Below, in pieces: positions 14,925 to 23,050 of a DNA stretch of 26,153 nucleotides. The stretch covers positions 1-26,153 of the forward strand of contig JAGAJA010000093.1 of NCBI GenBank assembly GCA_017829075.1, given 5' to 3'. Numbering within the stretch: the first letter of the stretch is position 1; each line of letters starts with the position of its first letter. The stretch comes from Oscillospiraceae bacterium (GTDB lineage: Bacteria; Bacillota_A; Clostridia; Oscillospirales; Ruminococcaceae). A program made the translations under genes and the position numbers. Below the pieces are notes generated by a model, which was given only the letters and a program-made list of their open reading frames with translations, was not told where the DNA came from and made no database searches.

Positions 14925-16349
14925 ATGGGCGGTTTTTTTGGAGCAGCATCTGAAAACAATTGCATTAGCGATGTATTTTTCGGCACGGATTATCATTCAC
15001 ATCTCGGAACACGCAGAGGCGGCATGACTGCTTACTCTCCCGAAAAGGGATTCCAGAGAAGCATTCACAGCATTGAAAATTCGCCGTTCCGCACTAAATT
15101 CGAAAATGATGTCGAGGGAATGGAGGGAAACCTCTGCATAGGCAGCATCAGCGACACTGACCCGCAGCCTATCCTCCTCAGATCAAGACTCGGAACCTAC
15201 GCGGTATGCAACATCGGTATCATCAACAATGCGGACGAGCTTTGCGAGGAACTTCTCAGCAGCTCCCACGCCAGCTTTGAGTCCATGAGCAGCGGCAAGG
15301 TTAATTCCTCCGCGCTCATCGGCGCTCTCATCGCGCAGAAGGACTCTCTCACCGAGGGTATCCGCTACGCGCAGGAAAAGATCAAGGGTACAATGTCCCT
15401 GCTTATCCTTACCGAGGACGGAATTATCGCAGCGCGGGACAAGGACGGCAGACTCCCGATAATCATTGGCAGACGGGACGACGGCTACTGCGTATCCTTT
15501 GAGAGCTTTGCTTTCCAGAAGCTGGGTTATGATATCTACCGGGAAATGCTGCCGGGAGAGATCGTTAAAATCACCACAAAGAAAGCCGAAGTGCTCAGCG
15601 AGGGCTGTCAGAAAAATCTCAATATCTGCACCTTCCTGTGGACTTATTATGGCTATCCTAACTCGGTTTACGAGGGAGTTACAGTAGAAACGATGCGCAC
15701 CAGAAACGGCGAGATCATGGCGGAGCATGACATCAAAAACGGAACTCTGCCGGACGTTGACTTCATCTGCGGCGTTCCGGACTCCGGTGTTCCCCACGCT
15801 ATCGGCTACGCAAACCGCAGCGGAATTCCTTTCGCACGTCCATTTATAAAGTATACCCCCACATGGCCGAGGAGCTTTATGCCCCAGAGCCAGTCCATGA
15901 GAAACAAGGTTGCAAAGATGAAGCTTATTCCCGTTCATGAGCTTATCGAGGGGAAAAAGCTCCTGTTTGTTGACGACAGCATTGTAAGAGGCACTCAGCT
16001 TCGGGAAACTGTGGAATTCCTTTACGCCAACGGCGCTAAGGAGGTTCATATGCGTTCAGCATGTCCGCCTATAATGTACGGCTGCAAGTATCTGAACTTC
16101 TCCCGCAGCAACTCGGAAATGGATCTTATCGCCCGCCGGATAATTCACGAATTTGAGGGCGACGAGGGCGTTAAGCACATCAGCGAATACAGCGACACGA
16201 ACACCGAGCGCGGCAAGCGGCTGAGAGCCGAGATATGCAAGCGGCTGAAGCTTACCTCGCTGGAATTCCAGTCGCTGGAGGGCACGGTAAAGGCTGTCGG
16301 ACTTCCTGAAAGCGGGCTTTGCAGCTACTGCTGGAACGGAAAGGAATGA
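14925..16349 (+). CDS. PurF paralogue lacking the glutaminase cysteine
   Basis: A 474-aa protein with the two-domain layout of amidophosphoribosyltransferase, but the N-terminus reads MGGFFGAAS where PurF has the catalytic cysteine. Other glutaminase landmarks are also lost: no HVRYST, NGNL becomes NIGI, and TSDTE is absent. The phosphoribosyltransferase domain keeps the PRPP loop LLFVDDSIVRGTQ (347-358). Four cysteines line up with the 4Fe-4S ligands of Bacillus-type PurF (C235, C387, C466, C469). It could use free ammonia, form a complex with the PurF encoded next, or be regulatory. The ribosome binding site is weak (AAAGG about 15 bases upstream). Its stop overlaps the next gene's ATG. Confidence 0.85.
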   Translation: MGGFFGAASENNCISDVFFGTDYHSHLGTRRGGMTAYSPEKGFQRSIHSIENSPFRTKFENDVEGMEGNLCIGSISDTDPQPILLRSRLGTYAVCNIGIINNADELCEELLSSSHASFESMSSGKVNSSALIGALIAQKDSLTEGIRYAQEKIKGTMSLLILTEDGIIAARDKDGRLPIIIGRRDDGYCVSFESFAFQKLGYDIYREMLPGEIVKITTKKAEVLSEGCQKNLNICTFLWTYYGYPNSVYEGVTVETMRTRNGEIMAEHDIKNGTLPDVDFICGVPDSGVPHAIGYANRSGIPFARPFIKYTPTWPRSFMPQSQSMRNKVAKMKLIPVHELIEGKKLLFVDDSIVRGTQLRETVEFLYANGAKEVHMRSACPPIMYGCKYLNFSRSNSEMDLIARRIIHEFEGDEGVKHISEYSDTNTERGKRLRAEICKRLKLTSLEFQSLEGTVKAVGLPESGLCSYCWNGKE

Positions 16350-17779
16350 TATCTTTGTCAGGTAATATACACGAGGAATGCGGTGTGTTCGGAATTTATA
16401 CGAACACGCCAACCGATGTGGCGCATTCAGCTTATTTCGGACTGTACGCGCTTCAGCACAGAGGTCAGGAAAGCTGCGGAATTGTAGTTAATGACCGTGG
16501 AGTTTTCAAGACCCACAAGGGTCTGGGACTTGTGAACGAGGTGTTCTCAGAACGCACCCTGTCCGAGTTCGGTCAGGGCAAGATCGCGGTGGGACACGTT
16601 CGTTACTCCACCACCGGAAACGTCAATACTGCAAACTGCCAGCCGATGACGGTGCGCCATGTAAAGGGTGCGCTTGCCATCGCCCACAACGGAAACCTCA
16701 TAAACGCGCTTGAGCTGCGTCAGCAGTATGAGCTGAAAGGAGCTATATTCCACAGCACAAGCGACACAGAGGTCATTTCCTACGCAATTACCGAGGCGCG
16801 CCTTGTAACCGCTTCAATTCAGCAGGCGGTGGAAAAGGCAATGTATAAGATCAAGGGAGCCTATTCCCTTGTGATAATGTCGCCGAAAAAGCTTATCGCG
16901 GCGCGGGATCCTCAGGGCTTCCGTCCGCTGTGTCTGGGCAGACTTCCGGACGACGCAGGCTATGTTTTTGCGTCTGAAAGCTGCGCTCTGGACAGCATCG
17001 GCGCAGAGTTCGTCCGTGACGTTGAGCCGGGCGAAATCGTTGTGATAGACGAAAACGGCGTGGAGAGCATAAAGACCCATTGCGGTCAGAAAAGCTCCAT
17101 GTGCGTGTTTGAATTCATTTATTTCGCGCGTCCCGATTCTGTTATCGAGGGAGCAAGCGTACATCGTGCAAGGCTTCGCGCCGGGCATTACCTTGCGCTT
17201 GAGCACCCGGTACAGGCGGACGTAGTTATCGGCTGTCCGGACAGTGGTCTGGACGCAGCGCTGGGCTTCGCGCAGCAGAGCGGTATTCCCTATGGGGTCG
17301 GATTTGTCAAGAACCGTTACATCGGCAGAACATTTATCCAGCCGACACAGGGTATGCGTGAAAACTCCGTCAGGATTAAGCTGAACGCAGTCACCGATGT
17401 TGTAAAGGGCAAGCGCGTGGTACTTATAGACGACAGCATTGTCAGAGGCACTACCTCCGCAAAGGTAGTTAAACTGCTTCGCCATGCCGGCGCAAAGGAG
17501 ATCCACATGAGAATTTCCTCGCCGCCGTTCATCAGTGAGTGCTTCTTCGGAACTGACATTGACAGCAAGGAAAACCTTATCGCAAACAAGCACTCCGTTG
17601 AGGAGATCGCAAAGATCATCGGAGTTGACTCGCTGGGCTTTTTAAGCACAGACAGCGTAGTAAAGATCGCCGAGAACGCGGGCTGTGGCTTCTGCACAGG
17701 CTGCTTTACCGGAAAATATCCGATAGAAGTCCCCGACGAGATACCTAAGGACAAATTTGAAATGAAGTTTGATGAATGA
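16346..17779 (+). CDS. purF: Amidophosphoribosyltransferase PurF
   Basis: Catalyses the first committed step: PRPP plus glutamine to 5-phosphoribosylamine. Catalytic Cys is in HEECGVFGI and would be exposed by propeptide removal. Glutaminase motifs QHRGQES, GHVRYSTTG, AHNGNL and TSDTE are intact, as is the PRPP loop VVLIDDSIVRGTT. Cysteines in SMCVFEF, SECFFG and CGFCTGC match the 4Fe-4S ligands of Bacillus PurF. The ATG at 16346 overlaps the upstream TGA (ATGA), which favours translational coupling. A TTG at 16355 has a better spaced AAAGGA (nine bases) and may be the true start, giving a 7-residue propeptide. It likely works with the Cys-less paralogue upstream. Confidence 0.95.
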   Translation: MISLSGNIHEECGVFGIYTNTPTDVAHSAYFGLYALQHRGQESCGIVVNDRGVFKTHKGLGLVNEVFSERTLSEFGQGKIAVGHVRYSTTGNVNTANCQPMTVRHVKGALAIAHNGNLINALELRQQYELKGAIFHSTSDTEVISYAITEARLVTASIQQAVEKAMYKIKGAYSLVIMSPKKLIAARDPQGFRPLCLGRLPDDAGYVFASESCALDSIGAEFVRDVEPGEIVVIDENGVESIKTHCGQKSSMCVFEFIYFARPDSVIEGASVHRARLRAGHYLALEHPVQADVVIGCPDSGLDAALGFAQQSGIPYGVGFVKNRYIGRTFIQPTQGMRENSVRIKLNAVTDVVKGKRVVLIDDSIVRGTTSAKVVKLLRHAGAKEIHMRISSPPFISECFFGTDIDSKENLIANKHSVEEIAKIIGVDSLGFLSTDSVVKIAENAGCGFCTGCFTGKYPIEVPDEIPKDKFEMKFDE

Positions 17780-17782
17780 CCG

Positions 17783-17810
17783 CCATGCCGATTGATACGG
17801 CGTGGTTGTT
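17783..17810 (+). other. Hairpin between purF and purM
   Basis: CCATGCCG (17783-17790) pairs with CGGCGTGG (17798-17805) with one wobble and is followed by TTGTT. It is too poor in T to be a strong terminator and more likely moderates transcript stability or readthrough. Confidence 0.4.
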
Positions 17811-17848
17811 CAGAGGACTTGAATAATACAACATGAAAGGGCAGTAAA

Positions 17849-18883
17849 ATGAAAAGTTACAGCGAAAGCTACAAGGCAGCAGGCGTAGACGTTACCGCCG
17901 GATATGAAGCAGTTCGTCTTATGAAAGAACACGTTGCCAGGACCACCACACCCGGCTGCATTTCCGGAATAGGCGGCTTCGGCGGTCTGTTCGCTCTGGA
18001 TATGACCGGAATGAAGAACCCCGTGCTCGTAAGCGGCACTGACGGCGTTGGCACTAAGCTCAAGATCGCAATGCTTCTGAACAAGCACGACACTATCGGC
18101 ATTGACGCAGTTGCAATGTGCGTCAACGATATAATCTGCTGCGGCGCAAAGCCTCTGTTCTTCCTCGATTACATTGCTATCGGAAAGAACGTCCCTGAAA
18201 AGGTCGCAGAGATCGTAAAGGGAGTTGCGGACGGCTGCGTTATGGCAGGCTGCGCACTTGTAGGCGGCGAAACTGCGGAGCACCCTGGAATGATGGCTGA
18301 GGACGAATACGATATCGCTGGTTACAGCACCGGTATCGTTGACAAGGACAAGATCCTTGATTCCTCCACGGTTAAGCCCGGCGACGCGATAATCGGTATC
18401 GCCTCCAGCGGCGTACATTCCAACGGCTTCTCTCTTGTCAGAAAGGTATTCAACGTAAATGAGCAGAACCTCAAGACGTTCTACCCTGAGCTTGGCACTT
18501 CCCTCGGCGAGTCCCTGCTCACTCCTACCAGAATATATGTAAAGCCTGTTCTGGAGGTCATCTCCAAGCTCAATGTGAAGTCTATAAGCCACATCACCGG
18601 AGGCGGCTTCTATGAGAATATCCCCCGCGCTCTTCCTGACGGAGTTACAGCGAAGATCAACAAGAACAGCTATGAGGTTCCCGCGATCTTCAAACTGCTC
18701 CAGCAGGTCGGAAATATTCCGGAGCACGATATGTACAATACCTTTAACATGGGTATCGGCATGATGATGGTAGTTGACAAGGTGGACGCTGACAAGGCTG
18801 TCGAGATACTGAAGCAGAACGGCGAGAACGCATTCGTTATCGGCGAAGTTATCACTGGTGATGAGGGCGTAGTAATCGAATAA
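17849..18883 (+). CDS. purM: Phosphoribosylformylglycinamidine cyclo-ligase PurM
   Basis: A 344-aa AIR synthetase that closes the imidazole ring of FGAM with ATP. Family motifs in order are [11 protein letters not shown] (62-72), the dimer and ATP region [20 protein letters not shown] (89-108), [29 protein letters not shown] and [15 protein letters not shown]. Length is normal for PurM. AAAGGG lies eight bases upstream of the ATG. It follows purF by 69 bases; its substrate-producing enzyme PurL is not in the window. Confidence 0.97.
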   Translation: MKSYSESYKAAGVDVTAGYEAVRLMKEHVARTTTPGCISGIGGFGGLFALDMTGMKNPVLVSGTDGVGTKLKIAMLLNKHDTIGIDAVAMCVNDIICCGAKPLFFLDYIAIGKNVPEKVAEIVKGVADGCVMAGCALVGGETAEHPGMMAEDEYDIAGYSTGIVDKDKILDSSTVKPGDAIIGIASSGVHSNGFSLVRKVFNVNEQNLKTFYPELGTSLGESLLTPTRIYVKPVLEVISKLNVKSISHITGGGFYENIPRALPDGVTAKINKNSYEVPAIFKLLQQVGNIPEHDMYNTFNMGIGMMMVVDKVDADKAVEILKQNGENAFVIGEVITGDEGVVIE

Positions 18884-18895
18884 TGTTCCACTAAA

Positions 18896-18932
18896 ACATC
18901 GGGAGCGGGCGGTTCTGCCTGCCCCCTGATGT
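18896..18932 (+). other. Stem-loop after purM
   Basis: ACATC...GATGT encloses a GC-rich stem (GCGGGC with GCCTGC) around a 6-base loop, 13 bases past the purM stop. No T tract follows directly, so it may be a processing or stability element, or a partial terminator that lowers expression of the unknown genes downstream. Confidence 0.5.
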
Positions 18933-18975
18933 GTATTCAGAAACACACTTCTTTTGCGATACGAGATGAAAGCAT

Positions 18976-19608
18976 ATGGGATTACTTGACATTTTAAAAA
19001 AGCCTGCCCCTGCCGCGGTGGTTCACGACCCCGCCGAGGACTACGACCGCACCCCCTCGCAGAATATCACAGTAAACCTCACAGAAAGCAGTATCGAGAT
19101 AAACGGAAAGAGCTACACATTCCCGATTCAGCTGACGGAGCTTGTTGAGCTGTTCGGCGAGCCGGAGAAATTCGTGTTCGGCAAGATGTACATAGACGTG
19201 CTGAGCGACAAGCAGAACGCCATCCTCAATGCAACTACCCCGGATCGGCTGAATTACGTCTGGCACGAGCTGGGAATAAAGGCGTACTGCTACGACAGGG
19301 CGACTATCAAGGCTATCCAGTTCCAGCTGCGCCCGTATGCCTACCGTGAAATGCCCCCGGCTTCCCCCAGCAATATGTTCGGCGGTAAGCTGACGCTGAA
19401 CGGACAACACTGGTTTGAGCTGATGAAGCCTGTAAAGCCGGAGTCCGCCAGCAGCTACAACAAGAGCTTCAAGTTTGGGGTACACAAGATACACGGCGCT
19501 TTCACCGACCCTAAAATTAAGGACAAGCTTCGCACTGAGAAGGACTACACCAACATTGAAATAGCAATGAATTCTGAATTGTCCGAGATATTCGCGCGGC
19601 AGAAATAG
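18976..19608 (+). CDS. Uncharacterised protein, first of a tandem related pair
   Basis: A 210-aa protein of no family I recognise. It has a short amphipathic start (MGLLDILKKP), a proline-rich linker, then a compact domain with ITVNLTESSIEINGKSYTF, a central RLNYVWHELGIKAYCYD, GGKLTLNGQHWFELM and the C-terminal EKDYTNIEIAMN. The same landmarks recur in the gene that follows (VNYAWDDLGLYCYT, NGTLTIDGKPWFGVI, EKSYSNIEINLK), so the two are paralogues. There are no transmembrane segments or signal peptide. The ribosome binding site is weak. The gene lies between purM and purN in the same orientation and is probably co-transcribed. Function unknown. Confidence 0.75.
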   Translation: MGLLDILKKPAPAAVVHDPAEDYDRTPSQNITVNLTESSIEINGKSYTFPIQLTELVELFGEPEKFVFGKMYIDVLSDKQNAILNATTPDRLNYVWHELGIKAYCYDRATIKAIQFQLRPYAYREMPPASPSNMFGGKLTLNGQHWFELMKPVKPESASSYNKSFKFGVHKIHGAFTDPKIKDKLRTEKDYTNIEIAMNSELSEIFARQK

Positions 19609-19619
19609 GGGGCGTTTTC

Positions 19620-20183
19620 GTGGGATTTGCAGACTTTTTCAAGAGGATGTCCGGCGGGAATAAAACGCCGCATCAGACCGCAACTATCGACAACATTAAT
19701 ATCACCGGCTCTGGACTGTTTATTAACGGCGTTCCGGTAGATATGCCCACCCACATTTCAGCGCTGGAGAAGCTGCTCGGAAAACCACGGGCAGTGGAGT
19801 TCAAGACAAAGGAAGAAGACAGGGAGTTTCTGGAGCAGGTTCACGGCAAGGGAATGATAGTAAAGCGTGTGAACTACGCATGGGACGATCTCGGACTGTA
19901 CTGCTACACCAATAATGGCACGGTGCTTTCCGCATTCGGAATAAGGCTGTCAAAACAGGGGGACGAATACAAGCACTACCCCAAAGGCACGTTCAATGGA
20001 ACGCTGACAATAGACGGCAAGCCGTGGTTCGGGGTGATCAACTCCGCCGAGGACAGAGAGGTGTTCCGGCGGCTTGAGCTGGACTGCTACTCCATCATCG
20101 GGGAATACACCGACCCGTTCGACGAACCGAATTCACGCACTGAAAAGAGTTATTCAAACATAGAGATCAACCTGAAGCGATAA
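19620..20183 (+). CDS. Uncharacterised protein, second of a tandem related pair
   Basis: A 187-aa paralogue of the preceding gene product, with the amphipathic start MGFADFFKRMSGG, a charged middle, the landmark VNYAWDDLGLYCYT, NGTLTIDGKPWFGVI and a C-terminal EKSYSNIEINLK. The likely start is GTG (19620) with AGGGGG seven bases upstream; it lies 11 bases after the preceding stop. Both members share a pattern of short beta strands and a 'WHELG/WDDLG' turn. Soluble, no catalytic motif seen, function unknown. Placement 18 bases upstream of purN suggests co-transcription with purine genes rather than a proven role in the pathway. Confidence 0.75.
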   Translation: MGFADFFKRMSGGNKTPHQTATIDNINITGSGLFINGVPVDMPTHISALEKLLGKPRAVEFKTKEEDREFLEQVHGKGMIVKRVNYAWDDLGLYCYTNNGTVLSAFGIRLSKQGDEYKHYPKGTFNGTLTIDGKPWFGVINSAEDREVFRRLELDCYSIIGEYTDPFDEPNSRTEKSYSNIEINLKR

Positions 20184-20201
20184 CAGATAAAAGGAGAAGC
20201 C

Positions 20202-20828
20202 ATGAAGAATATCGTAGTCCTCGTATCCGGAGGCGGCACTAATTTACAGGCGCTTATCGATGCGGAAAAGCGCGGAGAAATACAGGGCGGAAAAATCACC
20301 TGTGTTATTGCTTCAAAAGCGGACGCTTACGCTCTGGAACGTGCCAAAAACAATGGGATAAAGACCCGTGTCCTTGTCCGTAAGGAATTCCCAGACGTGG
20401 CTGCTTACAGCCGCGCAATGCGGGACGCACTGCTTGAAGAAAAGGCAGATCTGGTAGTTTACGCCGGATTTATGACGATACTCGACGAGCAGGTTTGCGA
20501 CGCATTCCCGAATAAGATGATAAACGTTCACCCGGCACTTATACCAAGCTTCTGCGGAAAGGGATTTTACGGACTTCATGTTCACGAGGCTGCTCTGGCA
20601 AAGGGCGTAAAGGTTTCCGGAGCCACTGTTCATTTTGTGACCTCGGAGTGCGACGCAGGGCCCATAATTCTCCAGAAATCGGTGGAGGTAAAGAACGGAG
20701 ATACGCCGGAAACTCTCCAGCGGCGCATTATGGAACAGGCAGAATGGAAGATTCTTCCGCGGGCAGTTTCCCTGTTCTGTCAGGATAAAATAAAAGTTGA
20801 AAACGGAGTTACAATTATCGAAGAATGA
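20202..20828 (+). CDS. purN: Phosphoribosylglycinamide formyltransferase PurN
   Basis: A 208-aa GAR transformylase that moves a formyl group from 10-formyl-tetrahydrofolate to GAR. The phosphate-binding loop LVSGGGTNLQAL (7-18) and the catalytic triad N108, H110 and D151, in MINVHPALIPSF and SECDAGPII, are present. GLHVHEAALAKGVKVSGATV is also characteristic. AAAGGAG lies seven bases upstream of the ATG. It is the folate-dependent N10 type, not ATP-dependent PurT. Confidence 0.96.
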   Translation: MKNIVVLVSGGGTNLQALIDAEKRGEIQGGKITCVIASKADAYALERAKNNGIKTRVLVRKEFPDVAAYSRAMRDALLEEKADLVVYAGFMTILDEQVCDAFPNKMINVHPALIPSFCGKGFYGLHVHEAALAKGVKVSGATVHFVTSECDAGPIILQKSVEVKNGDTPETLQRRIMEQAEWKILPRAVSLFCQDKIKVENGVTIIEE

Positions 20829-20851
20829 TTTGCTGAATATGGAGTGAACCT

Positions 20852-21385
20852 ATGGACAACATTATTGACGATTTTCACCCTCCGATATATGATCTGCATC
20901 TCACCCAGTACGGCTGGGAGGGCACGATAAGCACTCCCCTTTCGGAATATGACATGGCGGTCAGCGCCCGCGACGGAAGCGAGGACTATGTGCAGATTTG
21001 CGCGGAGGCGTTCCTTAATATGAGCGACGAGCTGCTGGAAAAGCTGCTCCGCGCCACCGCTGCCTATGCGCTGGAACACGCTTCCGGGGACGGTCTGTAT
21101 GATGAAGAAACCGGGTGCGAATTCACTGAGAACTCGCCGCTGAGGGATATATTGAATTTCGTTTTCCCTGTCCGACTGGTGATCCAAACGACAAACCTGC
21201 TGACCGAGGAGGACACCCCGCCCGCCTTTGTTGTGGAATTAAACTGCGACCTTGACCCGGACGACCCCGCCGAGGGTATGGAATGGGCAGTCCGGGACGG
21301 CGAGGCAATGTATGTCGGTGAATATTTCGGGTGCAGTCCGTGGGAAAAATACCCCGGAGATGAAAACTACATTAACCGGATATAA
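20852..21385 (+). CDS. Uncharacterised acidic protein
   Basis: A 177-aa strongly acidic soluble protein. It contains YGWEGTISTPLSEYDM near the start, a helical stretch with SDELLEKLLRATAAYALEHA, a central FPVRLVIQTTNLLTEEDTPPAFVVELNCDLDPDDPAEGMEWAVRDG, and ends WEKYPGDENYINRI. The layout recalls bacterial proteins of the DUF6985/immunity-like type, but I cannot assign it with confidence. GGAG lies seven bases before the ATG. It follows purN by 23 bases and precedes the MITE-like palindrome, so it may be a passenger of the operon. Function unknown. Confidence 0.7.
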   Translation: MDNIIDDFHPPIYDLHLTQYGWEGTISTPLSEYDMAVSARDGSEDYVQICAEAFLNMSDELLEKLLRATAAYALEHASGDGLYDEETGCEFTENSPLRDILNFVFPVRLVIQTTNLLTEEDTPPAFVVELNCDLDPDDPAEGMEWAVRDGEAMYVGEYFGCSPWEKYPGDENYINRI

Positions 21386-21412
21386 TAATGCTATTGTGCG
21401 GCGAAGCATTCA

Positions 21413-21505
21413 AGGGATACGCTGATTAAAGCGTAGCGTAACAAAATCAGCCGCGTGAGTATGCGCGTTTGAACGGGGCGATTTTGTTTTATTCAGCGTT
21501 TCCCT
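21413..21505. mobile_element. MITE-like inverted-repeat element (93 bp)
   Basis: Terminal arms AGGGATACGCTGATTAAA (21413-21430) and TTTATTCAGCGTTTCCCT (21488-21505) are inverted with two mismatches. Inside, ACAAAATC and GATTTTGT (near 21441-21448 and 21480-21487) extend the fold, so nearly the whole element forms one long hairpin. CATTCAAGG occurs just left (21407-21415) and again right (21528-21536) of the element. It has no ORF, so any transposition would depend on a transposase supplied in trans. Confidence 0.75.
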
Positions 21506-21544
21506 AGAACATCTCCCCGCGGAGATCATTCAAGGATAGTGACT

Positions 21545-22291
21545 ATGAACGAAGAAAAATTCACCGGGAAAGCCGGAATATACGCGAAATACCGCCCCTC
21601 CTACCCCGCCGTGCTGGTGGACAGGCTGTATAACCTCACAAAAGCCGAAGCGGTTGTGGATATCGGCGCAGGAACCGGGAAATTCACAGAAAAGCTTTTG
21701 GCAAAGCCGTGGCAGGTGACTGCGGTAGAGCCGAACCTAGATATGTGCAGGGAACTTGCCCGCACTGTCGGAGGAAAGGCTGAGATATGCACAAATTCCG
21801 CCGAGGACACAGGGCTTCCCTCACACAGCTTTGGACTGATCACCACGGCTCAGGCGTTTCACTGGTTTGACGAAGAAAAGTTCCGCGAGGAATGTAAACG
21901 GCTGCTCATTCCGGAGGGCAGGCTGGCGATAATCTTCAATAGCCGTTATCTCGGCGGGATATCAGCCGAGCGGGACAGGATATGTGAAAAGTACTGTCCC
22001 AATTTTGCGAACAGAAACGGTCATATGGGAAAGCGCTCAGAGGAAGAGGGCGACCGTTTCCTGCGGAACGAATATTTCACCTCGGTGGAGGTGTTCAAAA
22101 TGGAAAATCCCGTCATGATGACGAGGGAGCATTTCATCGGCGATTCGCTTTCACGCTCCTATGCTCCGCGGGAAAATGATGAGAATTACTCCGCATTCGT
22201 TACAGAGCTGAGAGCGCTGTTTGACAGGTATCAAAAATACGGCAAGGTTTCCGTAAGCTATACAACAACCTGCTATGCAGGAAAATTCTGA
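21545..22291 (+). CDS. Class I SAM-dependent methyltransferase
   Basis: A 248-aa methyltransferase of the class I Rossmann fold. Motif I is VVDIGAGTGKFTEKL (37-51), the following acidic strand is VTAVEPNLDMC, and the motif II/III region is FGLITTAQAFHWFDEEKF, typical of methyltransferase type 11/25 proteins. The C-terminal half, probably the substrate domain, is helical. The start ATG at 21545 has AAGGA eight bases upstream; an in-frame GTG at 21539 is less likely. The ribosome binding site comes from the sequence flanking the MITE-like element. The target molecule is unknown, and it has no obvious role in purine synthesis. Confidence 0.85.
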   Translation: MNEEKFTGKAGIYAKYRPSYPAVLVDRLYNLTKAEAVVDIGAGTGKFTEKLLAKPWQVTAVEPNLDMCRELARTVGGKAEICTNSAEDTGLPSHSFGLITTAQAFHWFDEEKFREECKRLLIPEGRLAIIFNSRYLGGISAERDRICEKYCPNFANRNGHMGKRSEEEGDRFLRNEYFTSVEVFKMENPVMMTREHFIGDSLSRSYAPRENDENYSAFVTELRALFDRYQKYGKVSVSYTTTCYAGKF

Positions 22292-22303
22292 AAGGAAATG
22301 AAT

Positions 22304-23038
22304 ATGAACTACATCGAGCTTGACAAGGAACTGAACTCACTCGCCTACCACGGCAGAGGAATCATCATCGGCAAGTCCGCTGATGGCAAAAAGGCGGTAA
22401 CCGCTTATTTCATCATGGGCAGAAGCGAGAACAGCCGCAACCGCGTGTTTATTGAAGACGGCGAGGGTATTCGCACACAGGCGTTCGACCCGTCAAAAAT
22501 GGTTGATCCGCACCTTATTATTTACGCTCCGGTGAGAGTCCTCGGCAACAAGACCATTGTCACCAACGGCGACCAGACCGACACTATCTATGAGCTGATG
22601 GACAAGCAGATGACCTTTGAACAGTCGCTGCGCACCCGTGAATTCGAGGACGACAAGCCCAATTACACACCGAGAATTTCCGGAATAATCCACCTTGAAA
22701 ACGGCGCGATGAATTACGCTATGTCCATTCTGAAGTCCGCTGACGGCGACGGTTCTTCCTGCCGCAGGTACACCTACGCTTACAGCACTCCCCTTTCCGG
22801 AAAGGGCAGCTTTATCCACACCTATGCAGGCGATGAGATCGAGCAGGACGGCGTTCGCAGACTCCCCAGCTTTGAGGGCGAGCCGAAGAACGTTATCATT
22901 CCGGATATGGATATCGACAAGTTCACCGACTTCCTGTGGACTAACCTCAACGAAGACAACAAGGTTTCCCTGTTCGTGAGATATATCGACATTGAAACCG
23001 GAAAGTACGAAAGCAGAATTGTAAATAAAAATGTTTGA
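22304..23038 (+). CDS. purO: IMP cyclohydrolase, PurO-type
   Basis: A 244-aa protein resembling the archaeal-type IMP cyclohydrolase PurO, which closes FAICAR to IMP. Family features are YHGRGIIIGKSADGKKAVTAY (15-35) and MGRSENSRNRVFIEDG, followed later by YTPRISGIIHLENG and CRRYTYAY. It is unrelated to the N-terminal domain of PurH. The start at 22304 was chosen because AAAGGA is seven bases upstream; an ATG at 22298 is too close to it. It lies 12 bases before the AICAR transformylase gene, and together the two replace bifunctional PurH. Confidence 0.88.
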   Translation: MNYIELDKELNSLAYHGRGIIIGKSADGKKAVTAYFIMGRSENSRNRVFIEDGEGIRTQAFDPSKMVDPHLIIYAPVRVLGNKTIVTNGDQTDTIYELMDKQMTFEQSLRTREFEDDKPNYTPRISGIIHLENGAMNYAMSILKSADGDGSSCRRYTYAYSTPLSGKGSFIHTYAGDEIEQDGVRRLPSFEGEPKNVIIPDMDIDKFTDFLWTNLNEDNKVSLFVRYIDIETGKYESRIVNKNV

Positions 23039-23050
23039 AAAGGAGATATT

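Noticed and set aside
17810..18946. Long antisense open frame (378 codons) across purM
   Set aside because: It mirrors the codon periodicity of purM, which is unmistakable on the plus strand, and its translation looks like no protein family.
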